This document shows, in pieces, positions 56,228 to 64,000 of a DNA stretch of 64,000 nt. Both the position numbers and the translations under genes were made by a program. Every line of letters starts with the position of its first letter. Position 1 is the first letter of the stretch. Under the pieces are notes generated by a model. That model ran no database searches. It saw only the letters and a list, made by a program, of their open reading frames with translations, and was not told where the DNA came from. Origin of the DNA: Cheiracanthium punctorium (lineage: Eukaryota > Arthropoda > Arachnida > Araneae > Cheiracanthiidae); assembly GCA_038373885.1 (NCBI GenBank), contig JAWZYV010000771.1, forward strand, positions 1,302,001 through 1,366,000, given 5' to 3'.

Positions 56228-59108
56228 CCGGGTGAACAATTTAAAAGAGTACCCGTTTGTTTTTCCTATTACATTTAAATCTGACGGATGTGGAAACTAT
56301 TCTAACACTGAATTACGATTGTTTGAACCTTGTTTAAGTGTGGGAAACCATTTTCAACACTGCTGGACTCTTAATTTTTTTTTTTATGTAAACGAACAAT
56401 TTTACTTAATTCTACGATAATTTCATTTAATATCTTCAGTCCTGGTTCACACATATGTGTACATTTTTTTTCTCTAAAAGCCAAAATAAAACTTTTTAAT
56501 AGAATTATGTTATTAAAAATAGATTTAGCATTCATTTTTACTAAGTACATGGCATCACAGTCAGATATAAACATTGTACTTGAAGAGAAAATCATTAGCT
56601 ATTTAAAAATGTTTGCAAAGAGCATGCCTTGAAAAAGTAAACACATTTTTTATAGTTCTACTTAATATTAAATCTTACAAATTATAAGAAATGTTGTTTA
56701 TAGTGTACTAAATAGAATATTAAATCCAGAATTGTTTATCTCTAAATGAATAGGTATATTTAGAAGAAATACCTATGTACACATATGTGTACATTCGGCG
56801 CCTTTTCTTCCTTCTCTTCATGAATGAAATGTTCACATAAGCTGGATTTAGTTTTACATGTTATTTTAACTTAATCATTTTTATAGCTTTTCTATAAAAT
56901 AATGAATGCATTTTTATGCTATTTTCTATGATGGTACGTACAGAATATTTATTTTATCTCACAGCTAATAATTATAGATTGCAAATATATCATCATCTCA
57001 CAAAGCAGTTACATTTTACCTCAACAAGTTCTTACAAAAATTTAAAGATTGTATGGCTATTAACGGAAGAAGAAATTGAAGAACTTTTACTGCAAAATGA
57101 TTTATCTAATTTACTTGATGATGAGGAGCTTAATTTTGAAGAGAATGAGGTTGAGGACATGTCTATCATACCACAGATAATTGATAATCAAGAGAATTCA
57201 ACTCGAGAAGAAGATATTCATATTAGAACTTCAAAAGAAATTCTAATATATGAATATCTGGAAGGTGCCAGTTTCATCAACATATGGCCTCCAAGCCAAA
57301 TTCCTTTGTATTAAAAGAATTTATATTCGCTTCTACAGATGGACTCATGTTAGATTTTCACATTTATCATGGTATAGGAAACTTTAACTCGGGAAATTAT
57401 GAAAGAATTTGGATGAGGTGCAGGCACTGTTAAATTACTCATTGAAGATTTGATAGATCATCTTATTTATACAGATAGATTATTTACAGTCCAAAATATG
57501 ATGACTATTTGTTGAGGAAAGGTATTTAAATAGCAGGAACCATTATGAACGCTCGCATAGGTCCCATTTTTAAGAAGTTAAAATCGGATAAATGCATCAG
57601 AAGAGGAGAATGGGATGAAAGGGTGAGGGAGGATGATAACATGCGCATACTGAAGTGAAAGGATAACAAATCCGTAATGTTATTATGAACTTGCATTGGT
57701 AGTGAATCTGTCTGAGTATGTCAGATGGTCAATTAAACACATAAAGAAAACAGAAGTCATACAGCCAGCGATAATCAAATTATAGAATGCACATATGGGA
57801 GGAATCGATTTGTGTTATCGATATCTCATACTATATAGATGCTCACATATAAGGAGAAAGTGGCCACTTTGCATGTTTACCTACTTCGTAGATTTGGTCA
57901 CTGTAAACTGCTGTATAAAATAGAAGAAAATTGTGATGACCGATAGAAAAAATAAAATGACCGATTGCAAATACCAATAGAAAAAATGTAATGACCCTTC
58001 TGCAATACAGAATGCACTTGAGCCAAGCCCTAATAAAATTTGAGGGCAATAAAACTACACCTTCACGTTGAAGAAACGTTCCTGCAGGAGAATTTGGAGA
58101 TGAATATGGAGATCACTCCAACAAGGAAAAAGGTATCTCTGCCACTGAGAGAAATTCTCTTAAAATCTTCCAGCCAGACATCTTCCAAAATATGTAAATG
58201 ATAAATATGCCCCAAGATGCCGGTATCCTGGTTGCAAATCCCGTTGCAGGATTATGTATGCCAAACGTGAAATATAATCTTTGCATCTTAAAAATAAAAT
58301 TGTTTCTATAAATATCACAAAATGTAAATTCAAAATTTTTCATTAAAATTATTTCTAGGCTTAGTTACGTTAATTTTCCTGCTTCATATTTCCTTTTAAA
58401 AAGATATTCTCTGTATATGTCAAACATCGGCAACTGTACCACAGTTGAGTCCTGATGTCCACATATGTGTACATTAAAATTCAGGGATTTAATATATTTC
58501 AAATATCATGTGCTTTTGTTTTGGTGTAATTCACATCTAATAAAGATGATTGGACCTAAAAATGATTGTTTTAATAACTTTTCCCAGGTTCGGTTTTGAA
58601 GACGCTAAAAAAATTAAAAAAGAACATAATTTAATACAAATTTTTTACAGTATCATTCCTTACGGCAAATGCTGAAAAATGTTCTTCACCATTTTTAATG
58701 CAAAACTTTAACATGTTGAATCAAGTTACCTGACACGTTTCATATATTCATGGTGTTTTTGACGAGACTTCTTCAGTTATGATTTATTTTAATTCATCAA
58801 TGTTTGCAGAATTTCTTTGGGAAAAAAAATAACGTGGTGGGGAATAATTAATAATGGAATGATCTTGTAAACGATTTCAATTAAATTGTGCTTCTACAAA
58901 AGAAAATTATCAAAGGATTAACTAACTTTGTGTATTTTCATTTCTGGTTAACTTTCACTTGCAACTGTCCAACCGAGTTGGAAATTGTTTCCAATACTTA
59001 AACAAGGTTCAAACAATTACACTTCAGTGTTAGAATAGTTGCCACATTCGTCAGATTAAACGGTTAATAAGAAAAATCGCTAGGTACTCTTTTGAATGGA
59101 TCGCCCTG
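56228..59108. mobile_element. TA-flanked element with about 130-bp inverted ends
   Basis: TA lies on both sides (56226-56227 and 59109-59110). The left arm starts CCGGGTGAACAATTTAAAAG and the right arm, inverted, CAGGGCGATCCATTCAAAAG. The arms stay alignable over about 130 bp, through 'aaactattctaacactgaa' and 'gtttgaaccttgttta'. TA duplication points to the Tc1/mariner group, but no mariner transposase is visible. Instead a piggyBac transposase pseudogene lies inside. It is inserted in the composite repeat, whose sequence resumes at 59111. Confidence 0.75.
57050..58330 (+). pseudogene. piggyBac-type transposase, degraded
   Basis: Plus-strand pieces occur in the family order. They are an acidic N-terminal motif (WLLTEEEIEELLLQNDLSNL, near 57055, within an open frame at 56916-57314), a catalytic-core strand with its Asp (KEFIFASTDGLMLDFHIYHG, 57315-57374), the MGGIDLCYRYLILYR block (near 57798; piggyBac proteins have MGGVD-type sequence here) and a C-terminal cysteine-rich zinc-binding piece (RCRYPGCKSRC, near 58225). 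Multiple stops and shifts separate them and much of the core is lost. Copies of the palindrome ACACATATGTGTACA near 56448, 56778 and 58458 may be its subterminal sites. Confidence 0.8.
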
Positions 59109-59355
59109 TAGTAGAATTGTGTTGTTCTTCAAATGGGTGAATGTGTTTGTAAAAGTGCCATTATCGGAAATCTTTTGAGTGCTCTTGTAGAAGAGCTATA
59201 AAGGATAGACGCACGATTTTCGATGGGCAGCTTTATCTTGCAATCATTCGTAATATATATCCATTTTGTTTCGTTTGAAATACACGAACATCTCTAAAAA
59301 TGCCCTTTTAAGAATAACTGCGCAGAAAAAGTATAGTATTGGAATTTTTTGAGTA

Positions 59356-60361
59356 CAGTCGACCCTCGTTTATCGCGGTTAATGGGTTCCAGACTCTACC
59401 GCGATAAGTGAATTTCGGCAAAGTAGGATTCTTTATTCATAAATCGAATATTTTCGTAGATAGAGCATAGAAAACCTGTTAACGACCTTCTAAATGCGTT
59501 TTTTAACATTATTAGAGCCCTCTAGACATGAAATAGCACCTTTAAGTCACCATTACACTCGTATTACACAATATATTAGACAAAATAAGACATATAAGAT
59601 GTTACAAATATTATATTACTATCATTGTACATTTAATTGCACACAACCACTAACCCATGAAGAATACAACTTGTTCGATGAAAAGATGTACCCCGCAGCA
59701 AAGAAGAGCAAGGTTACTGCACCTCTGAAGGTACGACTTCAGTAGCAGAATCTTCAGGTGGTGCAGTATCTTCAACACGTCCATCGTCGCCTTCTTCCAC
59801 TGAAGAAATACTAGACGTAAGGAGTGGATGTCTGGGTGCGTGGCTCAAGAGCATCGTGATAGGCAGTTGCTCACGCTGTTTTTTCATATGCGTGAGGAGG
59901 ATTTTGTAGGGTTCCATCGCTCCATCAAGTGCGTTCCGGAACCGCAATGCACATATCATTTATGGATCCCATTCGTCAATCATGTCCTGCACATCCTTAA
60001 TAGTTCTCACGACTTGCGAGAGATGCCCAAGTGTAAGGCCAACTTCCTCCTCCTGACCCCCAGGAACCTCTGGCTGCTCTTCCTTCTTCTCCTCACTCGC
60101 AGACTTAATCATCTCCACCAGATCCTCATCAGTTAAGGGATCCGAATGCGTCTCCAGCAGCTCATCTACGTCATCGCGGGTCATATCCGGGAAACCTTCT
60201 CTTTTCAGCCGTTCTTCATTCTCACTGTCTCGATCAACTTTTAAAACAAAAGCTCTACAATAACAGCAACAACAACAACAACAACAAAAATGATTTTTCT
60301 GAAAAAACCGCGATAGAGTGAAGACGCGAAAGTCGAAGCGCGAAGTGACGAGGGACGACTG
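59356..60361 (-). mobile_element. Tigger/pogo-type element, internally deleted, 1006 bp
   Basis: TA on both sides. Ends CAGTCGACCCTCGTTTATCG and, inverted, CAGTCGTCCCTCGTCACTTC, the CAGT-C-CCCTCGT pattern of Tigger elements. Only the C-terminal part of a transposase remains, on the minus strand (59714-60240). Confidence 0.9.
59714..60240 (-). pseudogene. Tigger transposase C-terminal part
   Basis: The minus strand reads KVDRDSENEERLKREGF, then DMTRDDVDELLETHSDPLTD and MIKSASEEKKEEQPEVP (the acidic tail region that follows the DDE domain in Tigger/jerky-type proteins), IKDVQDMIDEWDP, a stop at 59960-59962, and on in the same frame with LRFRNALDGAMEPYKILLTH. DNA-binding CENPB/HTH domains and the DDE catalytic region are deleted. 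One in-frame stop is the only defect inside the remaining stretch. Confidence 0.85.
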
Positions 60362-61158
60362 TACTCATGTGAAAGTCCCGTGAACGCTACAAACACATAT
60401 ATAATTTTCAGTACGTTCTTGGCAATGGACATAGGAACAACATACATAAATTTCGTAGTAATCGATGCATATTTACGGAAGTTAGACCACGGACGGACAG
60501 ACGGACAAACCATCATCAAGAACACTTTTTAACCTTACTGGAAAGTGTTAAAATGGCTTCGAACAGCTTGGATAGTCGCCATCAATGGAGATTTTTCATC
60601 ATCTGAGGATTCTTTGTGGATCATACTCATAGTCGAAAATGATTTTCTATTTTCGAAAATCATCCATTTTTACCCCACGAAAAAAATAACTTCTTCTATC
60701 TACCCAATAGTTTACGAGAAAATGGTAACACTATGGGGTAAATGATAACAGGTTCTCATTAATTCCCAAATGAAATTAGAGCCGAAATTGTTGCGTGCAC
60801 CTATTCACGAAAAGTCGCTGATTGACAAGCAAGCATAAATTTCTCTTCCTAAATTGAACCGAGAAGCAGAGGTGAACTTGAATTTGAATTTGAAACATCA
60901 AAATTTTGTCTCCATTTACCCCAATGGACCCCGCATCTATCACTCTTCACAAATAATAAATTATCTGTATTTTTTATTTACTTTAAAAATTATCTTCAGT
61001 TGGGATTTTAGTGGGGTTCCACTGTACAAAATGTATACTTATTTTAGACTTTATATACAATGAGTTTACAATGAAGAAAATCTGGAAATTAAACATGCAA
61101 TTTTATGTTTAAGATATTTATCAGATACATGACATATAAAGACATCGGATTTACTCAC

Positions 61159-61264
61159 CAAATAATGATTAAGAACATTAGAATCCATACAAGCATGAGG
61201 TGTGTAGATCGCTAAGGCTACGCAGTTGCAAAATATAGTAAGAAGGATGAGATATTCGAAAGGC
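61159..61264 (-). CDS. Ca-alpha1D: Voltage-gated calcium channel alpha-1 (Cav1), exon for domain I S1
   Basis: This 106-bp exon encodes [20 protein letters not shown] (the S1 helix of domain I) followed by the extracellular [15 protein letters not shown]. The first base (G at 61264) completes a codon from the upstream exon. The donor is TTG/GTGAGT at 61158, and joining it to 51974 gives NHYL-EKTEYLF without a break, the expected S1-S2 linker. The acceptor is TTTAC/G, with no AG within about 60 bp upstream, and fits a U12-type intron. The 5' partner exon (end of the N-terminal cytoplasmic part) was not found up to 64000. Confidence 0.95.
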
Positions 61265-61286
61265 GTAAAGAGCAAACGTTAAGGAT
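61265..61286 (-). promoter_or_regulatory. U12-type (AT-AC) 3' splice site with branch-point motif
   Basis: On the minus strand ATCCTTAACG (61286-61277) matches the U12 branch-point consensus TTCCTTRAC in its core. The terminal AC of the intron is at 61266-61265. The distance from the probable branch A (61279) to the intron end is 14 nt, within the short 10-16 nt range typical of minor introns. No polypyrimidine tract and AG of the major type is present. Confidence 0.85.
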
Positions 61287-62566
61287 TTAATAGCATGCCG
61301 TTATTTCACAATCAATATAATACAAACAGTAACTGTAGAAAGTTAAATACGAAAATATACAGTGGAAGAGCTTTTATAGTTTCCATCGAAAAGTTTTTGA
61401 GCTTAGGAACTAATTTATTTTACAGTATTCTTATGTAAAATATTTCCATTATAAGACGCAAATCTGTTCTCGGTATTATTTATGCGCTTCTCCTTCCGGG
61501 AATTTCGAATTGAAACCATAATTTAGTGTAAGAGGTTTCGTTTTTCTCAAGTGTTTGTGTGTGTCATTTTCTCATTTTTCTTAAAACCTATTCTCATTTT
61601 CAATCTTGAACTCATTCACTTTTATCACTGGGAGACGGAGGGGAAAGAACTGCTTTAGCTCTTTAAGACCGAACTCGTACGAGCGTGCGGGTTAGAAGTT
61701 TTTCTTACTTCTTAGTGAATAAAATACAGTTGCTGAAAAAAAGAAAAGCAAACTTATTCCCTGGAAAATTTATTTTTAAATACTTCTTTCGGCGAGCGAT
61801 AACACCTTTAACTGAATTAAAATCCTCAAGAAATAGAATTGAACTTGAAAATGAATCTGGTCTTAAAGGGCTAACTAGATTAATGAAATGACAGGACAAA
61901 TTTAATTAAATGGATTTCCCTTAAAACAGACTATGCAACGATACATTTCCCATTTCTTATCTAACAATATTTATTTATTTATTTATTTTTAATAAATTAA
62001 ATACCGGGGCCCTCCCACACTGAGGCGTGGTCAAGTCAAATGAAGCAGAATAAATGTATTTACTGTATGCGTAAGAAACAAAATAACATACATTCAAAAT
62101 GGAAGAACACTATATAAATAACTTATAAACCCAATTGGTAAACATAAATTGCAAAATAAGTGTATGTACTGTAAATGAAGAAAGTACGATCCAGTTGAAA
62201 TTGCAGAAAATGAAGGATCTCAACTGCATGGATATAGGTAACAAAGTGTGATGTGTTCACATCCGGGAATGTCATTGATATACAGATTAAAAAGGGTCCG
62301 GACAAACTAGGTTAAAATCCCCTACATCGTAACGAATATTAAGTTCTTGTAAATGAGGGTGGGGCTATCTCCCAATAGCCACCCCCTTTCCGATACGCCT
62401 CTGCTTTGAGACTTCCTCTCACCTTTCAACGCGTACTAACATTTAAGATATAAAAAGATTTTTAAAAAATGGATTTCTTAATTTTTTGAATAGTATTGAC
62501 AGGAGTTAGAGACATGGTTTGAACACTAAGCATACGAAATAAAAATGTTCTTACGTGAAATCAAAT
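61287..62566. other. Upstream calcium-channel intron, no exon recognised
   Basis: On the minus strand this belongs to the AT-AC intron. A repeat of TATT units lies near 61970-61990. Some phrases such as 'ccaatagccaccccctttcc' (62372) look like MITE remnants. No ATATCC-type U12 donor adjoining a plausible exon was found here. Confidence 0.5.
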
Positions 62567-62587
62567 AATATTGTTTGATTAAAATTG

Positions 62588-62859
62588 TTTTTATTATTAT
62601 TTTTATTTTATTTTTTTATTTCCAATGGCAAGATAGGAAGACAAATACAGCAAAGGAATGGTAAAAAAGAAAAGAAACACACAAACAAAAAACTCAGCTG
62701 TATCAAATTGTCTATCTATCCAAACGGTCCCTGGCCTCCCAGTAGCGGTCTGCTTAGTGAGGACTTAGATAAGGCTTGGCAAAAGGGGAGGTGGTCAGCA
62801 TCCATGTCCTGGTCCAGGTCACAGAGACTACAGATAGGACTTGAAACAATACGATATAC
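62588..62859 (-). mobile_element. 5'-truncated LINE fragment with 21-bp target duplication
   Basis: A perfect 21-bp direct repeat (beginning AATATTGTTTGATTAAAATT, at 62567-62587 and 62860-62880) flanks it. On the minus strand the fragment reads CSLCDLDQDMDADHLPFCQA near its 5' end, the C-terminal Cys/His knuckle (CxxC...HxxxC) of non-LTR ORF2 proteins, then a 3' UTR and an A-rich tail (62588-62625 on the plus strand). This is the structure expected from target-primed reverse transcription. Confidence 0.85.
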
Positions 62860-62880
62860 AATATTGTTTGATTAAAATTG

Positions 62881-64000
62881 TAATTAAAATAAAATTCTAT
62901 CTACTATAAACTATCATTAACAGAAAAAAAGGAAGAAAATCATTTTGGATATTTTTTTTATAACTGGAAATTTATTAGCATTTTGTAATAAAAAGTCAGC
63001 TTTTTTTTTCTTACGACATTTACTATCCCTCCAACATGGCTATGTGTGTGTGTGTAAAGTTATTTCTTAATATATCTATTCTCTAAAAAAAATCTTTTAA
63101 TTAAATCTGACGCATAATTGTTTGCTTTCATGGCACAGAAAAGCAAACAAAATATGCACAATATTAAAAAGACTTGTTTATAATTTAATATCTTTTGAAC
63201 AATCAATAACGTAGAGATTAGAAAATGTAATTAGATAAGAACATAATCTTCTCTACGTGGCCTGTAATTATATATTATGTAATACACAAAATTCTCAAAT
63301 GAGCAGAATGTCGTGTTGAATATTATAAATAATGTTACGTATTTTAGGAGGGATATGTTTCACTACGTTACACTTTAGGGTAAAATTAATAATTGATGTA
63401 GGGTAAAAGTAATGACTGATTATTTTTCCATTGTTTTTTTAATGTTTTGCTGTACTCGTAGGACATGATTAGGAAGATCAAAATATTTATCATAACAAGC
63501 GTATTCAGACCTGTCTTTAGATACTGGGCGACCCTAGGCGAACTGAAGAGAGCCGGCCCTATAAATACCTGTACATACGTAGATGGATATACACGTACAT
63601 AATATGTTCTCTCATAATGAAACTAGATTCATTAAATTTAAAAAGAGAAAAATATAGGATGGATAGAACAGTTGCGCATCCAGGATTTAACTTTAGAGAG
63701 AACTACAAATAGTGTTAAACTCCGTTAAAGGGACTTGCTTGTTAGTGAAGTGTCTCTTATAACGTCAAAATATTCTGTAACTCGCCCATGGAATACTAGA
63801 TCACTATGAAGGTAATTCGGTTATAGCGTCATAGATGATTATCTGGTATTTTCATGGACGTTATAACCGAGTTCAATACATATCGTGCACTATTTGTAAT
63901 TCCTTATTAAAAAACCCACTTCTTATTTTAAAAGTTTCTTTGGAAACAATTTTAAAATGAGTTCTTCTTCTGGATAACCTCTTTATATAAAATCCACGCA
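62881..64000. other. Non-genic AT-rich stretch to window end
   Basis: There is a TG run near 63042-63054. The phrases 'agacctgtctttagatactg' and 'agagccggccct' (63509-63560) resemble a MITE end, but no partner was found. No channel exon was recognised on the minus strand. Confidence 0.4.

Larger units (their letters stand above)
59109..60540. repeat. Composite repeat family, right portion, hit by a Tigger element
   Basis: 'ttgttcttcaaatgggtgaa', 'atcggaaatcttttgagtgc' and 'atttacggaagttagaccac' continue the repeat interrupted at 56227. The Tigger element at 59356-60361 splits it at a TA. Confidence 0.6.
51975..61158 (-). other. Calcium-channel intron, 9184 bp, U2-type (GT-AG)
   Basis: It begins GTGAGT after the upstream exon and ends in a pyrimidine-rich TTCTTCTTTTTAG. 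It is filled with repeats on both strands. The unassigned parts (52185-52960, 54000-54360, 54590-55075 and 60540-61158) are AT-rich with no coding signal seen. Confidence 0.9.

Noticed and set aside
61287..64000. U12 donor (ATATCCTT) of the upstream intron within the window
   Set aside because: No occurrence next to a plausible exon was found; the donor probably lies beyond the window.

Overview
The window looks like AT-rich, intron- and repeat-dominated nuclear DNA from an arthropod. A chelicerate, probably a spider, is my best guess. The reasons are very long introns, Jockey-type non-LTR retrotransposons, many hAT, piggyBac and Tigger derivatives, tRNA-type SINE pieces, and calcium-channel exons that resemble arthropod Cav1. 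The lineage is an inference and rests on no diagnostic marker. No bacterial features, rRNA, functional tRNA or CRISPR array were seen.

Only one host gene is secure. Two consecutive exons of an L-type (Cav1) voltage-gated calcium channel alpha-1 subunit lie on the minus strand at 61159-61264 (domain I, S1) and 51835-51974 (domain I, S2-S3). They splice in frame to one another across a 9.2-kb intron. The exon at 61264 is preceded not by AG but by AC, with a near-perfect U12 branch-point sequence 14 nt upstream. This is a minor-spliceosome AT-AC intron end, at the position where sodium and calcium channel genes are known to carry such introns. Exons further 5' and 3' were not recognised.

Layout: 1-13.1 kb holds small hAT-type MITEs (669, 1826, 6641, 7026, 9378), a composite repeat with SINE pieces (2.4-4.5 kb) and AT-rich filler. 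From 13.1 to 20 kb there is a candidate regulatory patch, a repeat with internal tandem arrays (13.65-15.6 kb), and a dispersed repeat broken by two terminal-inverted-repeat (TIR) elements (16164-17957 and 18521-19731). From 20 to 36 kb there is a GC-richer patch, a TTAA-flanked piggyBac-like element holding a LINE RNase H fragment, a tandem-array repeat (26.4-27.7 kb), more TIR elements, an internally deleted Jockey (32292-33355) and a 1.1-kb hAT derivative (34489-35594).

From 36.95 to 48.45 kb lies a degenerate satellite array with units of roughly 270 bp. It is split by a hAT element with an intact 8-bp target duplication (37598-39849), a 5'-truncated Jockey (40961-42904), and a small retro-insert that was itself hit by a 4.3-kb hAT element carrying nested MITEs (43511-48224). 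The 48.5-61 kb part holds a second copy of the 16-20 kb dispersed repeat, a fragment of a hAT-like multicopy gene, the Cav1 exon, and a heavily nested intron. That intron contains the pseudogene of a multicopy arthropod element, a SINE, a TA-flanked element with long TIRs around a piggyBac transposase pseudogene, and a Tigger deletion derivative. The end of the window has a LINE fragment with a 21-bp target duplication.

All transposon coding regions seen are broken by frameshifts, stops, truncations or internal deletions, so nothing here looks autonomously mobile.
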